A stretch of 64,000 nucleotides of DNA from Arachis hypogaea (lineage: Eukaryota; Streptophyta; Magnoliopsida; Fabales; Fabaceae). Below are positions 43,086 through 53,249 of the stretch, one piece after another. Location of the stretch: positions 79,368,445 through 79,432,444 of the forward strand of contig NC_092051.1 of NCBI RefSeq assembly GCF_003086295.3, in the 5' to 3' direction. Under the pieces are notes generated by a model that saw only the letters and a list, made by a program, of their open reading frames with translations, searched no databases and was not told where the DNA came from. Within the stretch, counting starts at the first letter, position 1. Every line of letters starts with the position of its first letter. The position numbers were made by a program, and so were the translations under genes.

Positions 43086-43448
43086 GATTGTGTTGGAGTT
43101 CTAGCACTGTTAGTATTTCAAATTAGTTCATGATTACTTCAATTTGTACTATTTTGTTCGCTTTAGTATTAATCTTTGATTTGGCTTTATAATATGACTA
43201 GTTGAGCTGTTTATGTAGCCTTATATTAAGTTAAAAGTGAGGAAGTTTTGTCTAGTTAGTCTAAACAGAACACAGCAAGGTTTATTCTCTTACCGTGCCT
43301 TCATTTTTAATCCACTAAGTTATACATAAAATTTTACTGATTAATTGTTTTTTTTTCCTGGACGAGTCATATTCATTGTTCTATTATTCTAGATGTTCAA
43401 AACTTTGGTGCTTATATTTGTTTATCCTGTTTAGTAGAACCAGTGCAG
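43086..43448 (+). other. Intron-like sequence between captured exons
   Basis: AT-rich with no ORF, ending in an acceptor (CAGTGCAG). It has the look of plant intron sequence within the CACTA cargo. Confidence 0.5.
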
Positions 43449-44249
43449 GCCTAGGGGAAGCGAGGTATTACCTGCTGGTATAGTGTCCAGTACTTCCAGC
43501 TTTGAAAGGCGACCTCTATGGAATATTCCTGCCATAAGGAAGAAGCATCATCAGCGGAGACAAGTTGTAAGTTTCAGTCAGTCATGAATAAATGAGTGAA
43601 TATGATAATACAAAATTTTTACAGGACATTAAAATTAAGCTCTTTAATAAATGTGCTCATATACGAGGCCAAGATACTTAGGCAAGTGTCCAAAATTAAA
43701 ATTGAAATCATTTTGGAGATACCCTGCTCTATTTGAGTTGGGCAAGATCACCACCATATACTGATATGGGAGCATTTGGATAGATATCTTTTAAAAGTTT
43801 GTCCTCTCCTTATAGATGCATTTTTATTCTTTATTGTTTGTGTTTGAAGTTATTGATATAGCTTACATAATCTTTTTAATTGACACTTCAATGGCATGAA
43901 ACATGTATCATGATATAATAGTCTTAGTTACTTTTCATTTCTTTATAGTATGCCTGACTTGCTTATACTTTATCAGAAGGAGGTAAACATGACTAGAAAC
44001 TTGGAGTTTATGAGTTCCATAAGCTTGTTGCAACCCAATTAATTCTGCCCTTAAGTTTGACTATAATCTTTGATGAAAGTGCAGCCTTTTGGTTAATATT
44101 GTGTTCTGCTATGGATATTTGTGTTAGTTTCTTAATCTACATCTGCTGAAAAATGAGTAATTGCTTACAATTAGCCTTTCTAGATTGTCTTACAATTCAT
44201 GTGCTTTTGGTTGCAGGCATATGTGGAAAAGGTTCACAAGGCCATTTGA
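43449..44249 (+). pseudogene. Captured 3'-terminal exons of an unrecognised host gene
   Basis: The exon 43449-43566 lies between AGTGCAG and GTAAGT and reads PRGSEVLPAGIVSSTSSFER, then RPLWNIPAIRKKHHQRRQV. After a 650-bp AT-rich intron, a second acceptor (TTGGTTGCAG) leads to AYVEKVHKAI and TGA (44247-44249), in the same phase. Both splice boundaries are canonical and the phases agree, so this looks like genomic capture of the end of a gene. I do not recognise the protein. The Arg/Lys/His-rich end could be a nuclear or nucleic-acid-binding tail. Confidence 0.5.
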
Positions 44250-44720
44250 ATGCAGTTTAGAAAATTTAGGCACCTAATTTGTGGATTCTATTTTAGGAAT
44301 TGTTATTTATTGTCTTAAATGTGTATTATGTTTCCTTATACCTAGATTTTTGTTTTAGGATTAGGACATTTTCCTTTGGGATGAGGACGTTGGAGTTTAA
44401 GAGTTCCACCCAGATAAGAAAGTTGAAAACCATCTCTGATTTCTGAAAATTAGAAAAAATATAGTTTGATGCTCTTAGATTGTTTAATTAAAAACAAAAT
44501 TGGTGGATATTACTTTTGTTTTATTTTTTTTAAATGGGCACTCCTATAATGTTACAAAATCTTAATAATTCTCAAATGATTTTTCAGTTATATATCTATC
44601 ATTAAAAGTGAAGGGCTGGAGATTTCACAACCAGCGCTTGATCCTCAACTTTCTAAAAGGTCTTGCTGTGGAGATTTCACAACCAGCTCTGGAGATTTTT
44701 CAGTTACTTACTGTGCTTAG
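44250..44720 (+). other. Probable 3' flank of the captured gene
   Basis: AT-rich with no ORF. It contains a short repeated phrase, GGAGATTTCACAACCAGC (near 44613 and 44669). Confidence 0.4.
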
Positions 44721-45280
44721 AACTGGGTTTTGACTTCCTTGGTATCCAAACTGAAAGGTCTTGCTGAGAGAACAAAGCTAGAGGACTTGACAATTGGTCC
44801 AGTTCTCACTGTAAGTACATGTCTTTCATTTTCTTAAATTTAAAATTAAAATAAGTGTTATCAGCTTCATACATTTGTGTATTATCCTCCCTAAGATATG
44901 ATTTGTGGAGAGAGAACTACTCTTGAGTGCAGTAATTGAGAAAATATGAACGAATTCTAGAGTTAATTGAAATAAGTTATACATAACTATTCTAGTGTAA
45001 ATAGAGAAAATTAAATAGAAGAAAAGCACAGCTTAACGAAAAGCTTTTGAAGATGCATATACTCACAATCATGTTCTTACATACTTTTGGTTGTTGTACT
45101 TGCAGAAGGACATATAAAATTGGAGGTTGTGATTTAAGCAGCACTGCTCCTCCTTGTACCAGGTAAAGTTTCGGTAATAAGTAATTCAATTGGCTTTCTC
45201 TTTACTTCCCTAGACTTGAAGGAAGATTATCTATTTTCTTCAGGTGGATTGAAATGATGGCTCCTGGATTAGGAATATGA
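44721..45280 (+). pseudogene. Further captured exons, unrecognised
   Basis: 44721-44810, between CTTAG and GTAAGT, is open and reads NWVLTSLVSKLKGLAERTKL then EDLTIGPVLT. 45106-45162, between TTGCAG and GTAAAG, reads RTYKIGGCDLSSTAPPCTR. It joins in phase to 45244-45280 (acceptor TTCAG) giving WIEMMAPGLGI and a stop. The first exon does not join the second in phase, so they may come from different genes or the first junction is damaged. No function can be assigned. Confidence 0.4.
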
Positions 45281-45639
45281 AATTCAAGGATGGTAGCTTG
45301 CTTAGAATCTTCGTTAGCTTGGGTACTAGTAGTGTTTTTTTTGTTTTAGTAAAAACTAGTAGTCTCTTTTGTAACTTCCTACTGAATCTAAAATTTTTTC
45401 TCTTATTTAATAATATGTAAAGGAAGTAGATAATGTAATAGTTGTTGTAATGATTTTGATTTTTGGTATTTTGTTAGAGCATGTCATGTGATCAATCACA
45501 CTATATTTGGTGACAAGTTTATAAAGATTGGATTAGTTGATTTAAAATTAATGGTCATTGTATAAATATTACAATTATCTATGAATTTTAAAAGATTTTA
45601 TTACAAAGATTAGAAAAAGAACAATAGAACCTGAACAAA
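45281..45639 (+). other. CACTA interior, no gene seen
   Basis: AT-rich non-coding sequence between the last captured exon and the subterminal repeats. Confidence 0.6.
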
Positions 45640-46075
45640 GTTATAGCTACGCTTTAAAAGCGTAGCCATATTGTACAACAGTCTAGCCATATCTCTTGCT
45701 ATTGGCACGCTTTAAAAGCGTAGCCATATCTCTCGCTGTTGGCACGCTTTAAAAGCATAGCAATATCTCTCGCTGTTGGCACGCTTTAAAAGTGTAGCCG
45801 TATCTCCAGCTATTAGCACGCTTTAAAAGCATACCGATATCTTTCACATACGGCCACGCTTAAAAGCGTGGAAATAGATAAAAGCGTGGCGACAGAAAAA
45901 GCGTGGCCATAGGTCACCAAAAATGTGGCGATAGAGCAACTGACATGCTAGAAGTTGTGACGCTTTCAAAAGCGTGCTGGTAGCTCAAAAAGCGTGGCGA
46001 AAAGCTATCGCGACGCTTTTTTCAATTTTTCGCCACGCTTTAAAAGCGTAGCAAAATTCTGGTTTTCTTGTAGTG
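45640..46075 (+). repeat. CACTA right end with subterminal palindromic repeats
   Basis: About a dozen CACGCTTTAAAAGCGTAGCC-like units occur, many with the perfect palindrome ACGCTTTTAAAGCGT or ACGCTTTAAAAGCGT. They are followed by the terminal TTCTTGTAGTG. Subterminal arrays of this kind are the transposase-binding zones of CACTA elements. Confidence 0.85.
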
Positions 46076-46357
46076 GAGGATGAATCCATCATCCTTGGCA
46101 AACCCTTCGTAGCCACAGCAAAAGCTGTGATTGAAGTTGGCAGAGGAGAGTTGGTCCTTCAGTTAAATGAGGACTACCTTGTATTTAGGATTCAAGGTTC
46201 TCCTTCTGTAACCATGGAGAGGAAGCATGAAAAGCTTCTCTCAATACAGAGTCAAACAAAACTCCCATATTCAAACTCTAAGTTTGGTGTTGGGAGGCTA
46301 CAACCAAACTCTAAGTTTGGTGTTGAGAGGCCACAACCCTGCTCTGATTATCTGTGA
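46076..46357 (+). pseudogene. Family A protease C-terminal remnant (A-inner)
   Basis: The sequence resumes after the CACTA with EDESIILGKPFVATAKAVIE, the last protease motif (GRPFLATA in the A-outer copy), then RGELVLQLNEDYLVF. It passes directly into the QGSPSVTMERK and NSKFGVG tail and stops at 46355-46357. The catalytic DLG half is lost in the deletion at the CACTA left junction. There is no RT after the protease, which shows the family itself lacks pol. Confidence 0.85.
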
Positions 46358-46562
46358 GGCTCCATGAGAGCTCACTGTCAAGCTATTGACATTAAAAAAG
46401 CGCTTATTGGGAGGCAACCCAATGTTATTTAATTATATCTATTTATTTTCCATTGTTATTTTATGTTTTCTGTAGGTTGATGATCATGTGAAGCCACAAA
46501 AACAACTGAAAAATCAAAAACAGAATAAAAAATAACATTAAAAATAGCACACCTTGGAGGAT

Positions 46563-46805
46563 AAGTTTACTGGCGTTTAAACGCCAGTAAGAAGCAGCAG
46601 ACTGGCGTTTAACGCCAGAAAGAAGCATCAAGCTGGCGTGAAACGCCAGAAAGAAGCATCAAGCTGGCGTGAAATGCCAGAAACAGGCACCAGACTGGCG
46701 TTTAATGCCAAAACAGAGCACAAAGTTGGCGTTAAATGCCAAGGAAGGGAGAAATGTTGGCGTTTAACGCCAGTAACAAGCAGCAGTCTGGCGTTAAATG
46801 CCAGG
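46563..46805 (+). repeat. Array of CTGGCGTTTAACGCCAG palindromes (A-inner)
   Basis: Eight or so units, several perfect (CTGGCGTTTAACGCCAG). Some have decayed to CTGGCGTGAAACGCCAG or TTAAATGCCA. Confidence 0.92.
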
Positions 46806-47235
46806 ATTGCACTCTAAGGGCATTTTTGCACGCCTCAATGGAGTATGGATGCTAAGTCCTTGACCCCTCAGGATCTGTGGACCCCACAGGATCTCCACCT
46901 ACCCCACCTCTTCTTCTCTCTTCTTCACACCTTTTCATAACACCTTTCCCCAAATACCCATCATCGATCACCTCCATATCTCTTCCTAAATACTCTTCAC
47001 CAATCACATCCATCCACTCTTTCCCAAAAACCCCACCTACCGTCAAATTCAAAATCCCTTCCCTCCCAAACCCAACCCTAATACACGAAACCTAACCCTC
47101 CCCCCACCCCTATATAAATCCCTCACCACTCCTTCATTTTCACACATTACAACCACTACTTCTACCCCTTGGCCGAACCATATATCTCCCTCTATCTCCT
47201 CCATTTTCTTCTTCTTCTACTACTTTCTTTCTTCT

Positions 47236-47273
47236 TTGCTCAAGGACGAGCAAACCTTCTAAGTTTGGTGTGG
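47236..47273 (+). other. Internal hairpin plus AAGTTTGGTGT module (A-inner)
   Basis: TTGCTC-AAGGAC-GAGCAA (47236-47253), with the seventh pair lost relative to A1, then CTAAGTTTGGTGTGG (47259-47273). Confidence 0.83.
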
Positions 47274-47308
47274 TAAAAGCATTGCTTTTTGTTTTTCCAT
47301 AACCATTT

Positions 47309-47802
47309 ATGGCACCTAAGGCTGGAGAAACCTCTAGAAAGTAGAAAGGGAAGGAAAAAGCTTCCACCTCCGAGTCATGGGAGATGGAGAGATTCATCTC
47401 ATTTGTTATCTATGCAATTCAGCTGGAGTTGTCATAAAGGAAGAAACCCTCATTGAAGAGGACAAGCCCATCACTAAAAAGAGGATGGAGCAAATAAGAG
47501 AGCCCACTTATGGACCTCAACAAGAGCATGAGGAAGTCCCTCATCAAGAAATCCCTGAAATACCTCAAGGGATACATTTTCCTCCACACAACTATTGGGA
47601 GCAAATTAACTCCTCCCTAGGAGAATTAAGTTCCAATATGGAGCAACTAAAAATGGAGCACCAAGAGCACTCCATTATTCTCCATGGAATTAGAGAGGAT
47701 CAAAGAGCTATGAGGGAGGAGCAACAAAGGCAAGGAAGAGACATTGAGAAGCACAAGCACTCCATAAGATCTTCAAGAGGAAGAACTAGCTGCCATCACT
47801 AA
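47309..47802 (+). pseudogene. Small basic coiled-coil 3' ORF of A-inner, broken
   Basis: ATG 47309 opens MAPKAGETSRK, then a stop where A1 has Arg. KGKEKASTSESWEMERFISF follows, then a frameshift and a longer open frame with KRMEQIREPTYGPQQEHEEV, PQGIHFPPHNYWEQINSSLG, a coiled coil (ELSSNMEQLKMEHQEHSIIL, REDQRAMREEQQRQGRDIEK) and a His-rich end. This is the longest of the three copies and best shows the ancestral layout: basic N-terminus, middle domain, coiled coil. Function unknown. Confidence 0.68.
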
Positions 47803-48896
47803 GGTGGACCCGTTCTTTAATTTCCTTGCTTTTTATTTTCTGTTTTTTGTTTATTATGCTTTATGTTTTATTTATGTTTATGTCTTCATTACATGAGCGT
47901 TAGTATCTAGTGTCTTTGTCTTAAAGCTATGAATGTCCTATGAATCCATCACCTTTCTTAAATGAAAAATGTTTTAACCACAAAAGAACAAGAAGTACAT
48001 GATTTTGAATTCATCATTGAAATTAGTTTAATTGTTTTGATGTGGTGGCAATACTTTTTGTTTTCTGAATGAATACTTGAACAGTGCATATTTTTGAATT
48101 TGTTGTTTATGAATGTTAAAATTGTTGGCTCTTGAAAGAATGATGAAAAAAGAGAAATGTTATTGATAATCTGAAAAATCATAAAATTGATTCTTGAAGA
48201 AAGAAAAAGCAGTGAATAACAAGGCTTGCAAAAAAAATGGCCAGAATAAAAGAAAAGAAAAAGCAAGCAGAAAAAGCCAAGAGCTCTTTAAACCAAAAGG
48301 CACGAGAAAAAAGCCAATAACCCTTTAAAGCAAAAGGCAAGGGTAAAAGGATCCAACGCTTTGAGCATTAATGGATAGGAGGGCCCAAAGGAATAAAATC
48401 CTGGCCTAAGCAGCTAAACCAAGCTGTCCCTAACCATGTACTTTTGGCGTGAAGGTGTCAGGTGAAAAGCTTGAGACTGAGCGGTTAAAGTCGTGATCCA
48501 AAGTAAAAAGAGTGTGCTTAAGAACCATGGACACCTCTAATTGGGGACTCTAGCAAAGCTGAGTCACAATCTGAAAAGGTTCACCCAGTTATGTGTCTGT
48601 GGCATTTATGTATCCAGTGGTAATACTGGAAAACAAAGTGCTTAGGGCCACGACCAAGACTCATAAAGTAGCTGTGTTCAAGAATCAACATACTGAACTA
48701 GGAGAATCAATAACACTATCTAAATTATGAGTTTCTATAGATGCTAATCATTCTGAACTTCAAAGGATAAAGTGAGATGCCAAAACTGTTCAGAGGCAAA
48801 AAACTACTAGTCCCGCTCATCTAATTGGAGCTAAGTTTCATTGATATTTTGGGATTTATTGTATATTCTCTTCTTTTTATCCTATTTGATTTTCAG
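47803..48896 (+). other. A-inner 3' non-coding region
   Basis: Homologous to 1349-2456 and 5097-6183 (minus). No gene is seen. Confidence 0.75.
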
Positions 48897-48933
48897 TTGG
48901 TTGGGGACAAGCAACAATTTAAGTTTGGTGTTG
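48897..48933 (+). promoter_or_regulatory. Polypurine-tract junction (A-inner)
   Basis: The hairpin is TTGGTTGGGGACAAGCAA, with one stem mismatch, followed by TTTAAGTTTGGTGTTG beside the LTR start at 48934. Confidence 0.72.
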
Positions 48934-50110
48934 TGATGAGCGGATAATTTATACGCTTTTTGGCATTGTTTTTAAGTAGTTTTTTAGTATGATTTAGTTG
49001 GTTTTTAGTATATTTTTATTAGTTTTTAAAAAAATCTCACATTTTGGACTTTACTATGAGTTTGTGTGTTTTTCTGTGATTTCAGGTAATTTCTGGCTGA
49101 AATTGAGGGACTTGAGCAAAAATCTGAATCAGAGGCTGAAAAAAGACTGCAGATGCTGTTGGATTCTAACCTCCCTGCACTCGAAATGGATTTTCTGGAG
49201 CTAAAGAAACCCAATTGGCGCGCTCTCAATTGCGTTGGAAAGTAGACATCCAGGGCTTTTCAGAAATATATAATAGTCTATACTTTATCCGAGTTTTGAT
49301 AATGAAAACTGGCATTCAAAGACAAACTTCCTGCCCTATTCTGGAGTTAAACGCCAGAAACAGGTTAGAAATCAGAGTTAAACGCCAGAAACAGGTTACA
49401 ACCTGGCGTTTAACTCCAAAAAGAGTCTCTACACATAAAAGCTCAATGATCAGCCTAAGCACACACCAAGTGGGCCCGGAAGTGGATTTCTGCATCATTT
49501 ACTTATCTCTGTAAACCCTAATAACTAGTTTAGTATAAATAGGACTTTTTACTATTGTATTAGATGTCTTGGTCATTCTGGTTTCCTCTCTGGGGGCCGA
49601 AGCCAATGAACACGATTATCACATATGTATTTTCAACGGTGGAGTTTCTACACCCCAAAGACTAAGGTGTGGAGCTCTGCTGTTCCTCATGAATTAATGC
49701 AAAGTACTATTGTTTTTCTATTCAATTAAAGCTTATTCTTATTCTAAGATATTCATTCACACCCAAGAACATGATGAATGTGATGATTATGTGACACTCA
49801 TCACCATTCTCACCCATGAAAGCGTACCTAACAACCACTTCCGTTCTACATGAAAACAAGCTTGAATGCATATCTCTTAGCCTCCTGGTTCACGATCAGA
49901 GTCTTCGTGGTATAGGCTAGAATTATTGGCGGCCATTCTTGAGATCCGGAAAGTCTAAACCTTGTCTGTGGTATTACGAGTAGGATCTGGGATGGGATGA
50001 CTGTGACGAGCTTCAAAATCGCGAGTGTTGGGCGTAGTGACAGACGCAAAAGGATAAATGGATCCTATTCCAACATGATCGAGAACCGACAGATGATTAG
50101 CCGTGCAGTG
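48934..50110 (+). repeat. A-inner 3' LTR, first part
   Basis: It starts TGATGAGCGG, has TATAAATAGG at 49534, and is interrupted after CAGTG by a solo LTR. It resumes at 51804. Confidence 0.9.
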
Positions 50111-51803
50111 TGATGAGCAGATAATTTATACGCTTTTTGGCATTGTTTTTACATAGTTTTTAGTATGATTTAGTTAGTTTTTAATATATTTTTATTAGTT
50201 TTTAAATAAAAATCACATTTCTGGACTTTACTATGAGTTTGTGTGTTTTTTTGTGATTTCAGGTATTTTTTGGCTAAAATTGAGGGACTTGAGCAAAAAT
50301 TAGATTCAGAAACTGAAGAAGGACTGCAGATGCTGTTAGATTCTGACCTCCCTGCACTGAAAGTGGATTTTCTGGAGCTATAGGAGTCCAAATGGCACGT
50401 TCTCAATTGCGTTGGAAAGTAGACATCCAGGGCTTTCCATCAATATATAATAGTCCATACTTTGCCCGAGTTTTGATGATGCAAACCGGCGTTCAAAGAC
50501 CAACTTCCTGCCCTATTCTGGAGTTAAACGCCAGAAACAGGTTGGAAATCAGAGTTAAACACCAGAAACAGGCTACAAACTGGCGTTCAACTCCAAGGAA
50601 GACCTCTACACATGAAAGCTTCAACACTCAGCCCAAGCACACACCAAGTGGGCCCGGAAGTGGATTTCTGCATCATTTACTTATCTCTGTAAACCCTAGT
50701 AACTAGTTCAGTATAAATAGGACTTTTTACTATTGTATTTATATCTTTGGATGTTTTGGACCATCTTTGGTGAATCTTTTGATCATTTTAGATCTCTAGA
50801 CCTCCAAGGGAGGCTGGCCACTTGGCCATGTCTACCCTATTTTCACTTATGTATTTTCAACGGTGGAGTTTTTACACACCATAGATTAAGGTGTGGAGCT
50901 CTGCTGTTCCTCATGAATTAATGCAAAGTACTATTATTTTTCTATTCAATTCAATCCTATTTCTTCTCTAAGATATTCATTCGCACACAATAACATGATG
51001 AATGTGATGATTATGTGACGCTCATCATCATTCTCACTTATGAACGCCTGCCTGACAAACACTTCCATTCTACATGCAAACAAGCTTGAATGCATATCTC
51101 TTAGGCTCCTGATCTACGATCAGAGTCTTCGTGGTATAGGCTAGAATTATTGGCAGCCATTCTTGAGATCCGAAAATTCTAAACATTGTCTGTGGTATTC
51201 TGAGTAGGATCTGAGAAGGGATGGCTGTGACGAGCTTCAAACTCGCGAGTGCTGGGCGTAGTGACAGACGCAAAAGGATTACTGAATCCTATTCCAGTAT
51301 GATCAAGAACTGACAGATGATTAGCCGTGCGGTGACAGTGCATTTTGGACCATTTTCACTGAGAGGACGGGATGTAGCCATTGACAACGGTGATGCCCAA
51401 CATACAGCTTGCCATGGAAAGGAGTATGAAGGATTGGATCAAGGCAGTAGGAAAACAGAGATTCAGAAGGAACTAAGCATCTCCATACGCTTATCTGAAA
51501 TTCTCACCAATGAATTACATAAGTATCTCTATCCTATCTTACGTTTTATTTATATTTTAATTATTAAAACTCTATAACCATTTGAATCCACCTGACTGAG
51601 ATTTACAAGGTGACCATAGCTTGCTTCAAGCCGACAATCTCCGTGGGATCGACCCGTACTCACGTAAGGTTTATTACTTGGATGACCCAGTGCACTTGCT
51701 GGTTAGTTGTGCGAGATTGTGAAGAAGAACTAAGATTAAGAACGTGCGTATTAAGTTTTTAGCGCCGTTACCAAGGAATGAATGATCAAGATTTCGTGCA
51801 CCA
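50111..51803 (+). repeat. Solo family A LTR inserted in the A-inner 3' LTR
   Basis: 1693 bp, TGATGAGCAG to TTCGTGCACCA, flanked by CAGTG (50106-50110) and CGGTG (51804-51808), a 5-bp duplication with one later change. There is no interior, so it arose by LTR-LTR recombination. Confidence 0.9.
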
Positions 51804-52268
51804 CGGTGACAGCGCATTTGGACCATTTTCACTGAGAGATGGGACAGTAGCCATTGACAACGGTGATCCCCAACATACAGCTTGCCAAGGAAAGGAATAT
51901 GAAGGATTGAATGAAGGCAGTAGGAAAGCAGAGATTCAGAAGGAGCAAAGCATCTCCATACGCTTATCTGAAATTCTCACCAATGAATTACATAAGTATC
52001 TCTATCTTATTTTATGTTCTATTTATATTTTAATTCTCAAAACCTCATAACCATTTGAATCTGCCTGACTGAGATTTACAAGATGGCCATAGCTTGCTTC
52101 AAGTCGACAATCCCCATGGGATCGACCCTTACTCACGTAAGGTTTATTACTTGGACGACCCAGTGCACTTGCTGGTTAGTTGTGCGGAGTTGTGACAAAG
52201 AAGTTGACATCACATTCATGCGTACCACATTTTTGGCGCTGTTTTAGAGATCACAATTTCGTGCACCA
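51804..52268 (+). repeat. A-inner 3' LTR, second part
   Basis: It continues at the point where 50110 stops (GCCGTGC-GGTGACAGCGCATTT order as at 23000) and ends CGTGCACCA, followed by ACTAA. Confidence 0.9.
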
Positions 52269-53244
52269 ACTAATTAATTTGATCCTCAAGTCCTAGTCAA
52301 CTCCTGTGGAAAGACTAGCTTTAGAGCGATCCAAATCAATCAGCAATTCCCAAATCTCAATCAACTGCTAAGTTTGACAACTCAAGTGTTACCAATTACT
52401 TAACCAAAACCAAAAGGAGAAAAATCTAAATTAAATTAAAAGCATTAATGGCATATATTTGAAGAAAGCAATCTTAAATCTAAAATATCTCAATATGCAT
52501 TAAATAGAATATTCAAATCTAACATGAGAAGGTTCCCAAATCCAAATCCTAAATCCTAATCCTAAGGGAGAGGAGAGATCCTCTCTGTCTAAAACTACAT
52601 CTAAACCTAAAATTGTGAATTCTCCATGTTCTCTCTATCATCCTCTTCGATTCCCCCATTCTCTGGCTTCTATTCCGTGTTTCTGGGCTTGGACCTGGGC
52701 CAGAAAAGGCCCAGAAATCGCTGAGGGCATTTTCTGCAGATTCTTGTACGTGGCGTCCATCACGCGTACATGTGGGTCACGCGTTCGCATCGTTTAGAGT
52801 TTTTCATGGTCAGGCGTACGCGTCAGTCACGCGTACACATCATTTGCGTTTTGCTCAAAGCACGCGTCCGCGTTGTCCACGCGTACGCGTCGCTGCCATT
52901 TGCGCTAGGCACGTGTCCGCGTCGTCCATGCGTTCGCGTCGCTGCCTTTTCTTCAGAACTCCATTTTTTTGCTTTCCTTCCATTTTTGTATGTTTCCTTT
53001 CTGTCCTCTAAGCGATTCCTGCCCTATGAAGCCTGAAAATACTTAACACACAGATCACAGCATCGAATGATAATAAAGGATAATTAAAATTAATATTTTT
53101 AAAGCATAGGAAACATGTTTTCACATATATTATAAAATAAGGAAGGGAAAGTAAAACCATGCAATTCATATGAATAAGTGGGTGAATAATTGATAGAAAC
53201 ACTCAATTTGAGCACAAGATAAATAATAAAATAGGGGTTTATCA
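52269..53244 (-). repeat. B 5' LTR, outer part
   Basis: It continues the LTR broken at 21906, with an ACGCGT-rich array at 52743-52945, and ends (element start) at TGATAAACCCC, complement at 53244. It is followed by CTCTC. Confidence 0.92.
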
Positions 53245-53249
53245 CTCTC

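Larger units (their letters stand above)
26452..46075 (+). mobile_element. CACTA-type DNA transposon, left end missing, carrying host exons
   Basis: The right end ...GGTTTTCTTGTAGTG at 46075 is the complement of CACTACAAGAAAACC, a plant CACTA terminus, with subterminal repeats at 45640-46060. No matching CACTACAAG is found near 26452. A-inner lacks about 670 bp of gag-pro there, so one deletion probably removed the left terminus and flank. Between the ends are fragments with intact splice sites from several host genes and the nested D array. No transposase is recognised. An alternative is that 26452 is a separate rearrangement breakpoint and the CACTA is shorter. Confidence 0.7.
21907..52268 (+). 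mobile_element. A-inner: family A element with nested CACTA and solo LTR
   Basis: 5' LTR 21907-23464, primer site 23471-23488, leader, gag pseudogene to 26451, CACTA insert 26452-46075, pro remnant and 3' region 46076-48933, 3' LTR 48934-50110 plus 51804-52268. Compared with A-outer, roughly 670 bp of gag-pro is missing at the CACTA junction. There is no RT or integrase, and protease runs straight into the 3' untranslated region. Confidence 0.9.
7370..53244 (-). mobile_element. Element B: pol-less LTR retrotransposon with nested inserts
   Basis: Minus-strand element with 3' LTR 7370-8875, interior 8876-21502 and 5' LTR 21503-21906 plus 52269-53244. LTRs begin TGATAAACCCC and end ATCATCA. The primer site (21481-21498) and polypurine tract (8876-8889) are in the expected places. 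The interior contains one degraded unrecognised ORF (19731-21386) and no gag, RT or integrase motif that I can see. Element E sits in the interior and A-inner in the 5' LTR. Without those inserts B would be about 7.5 kb. Confidence 0.9.
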
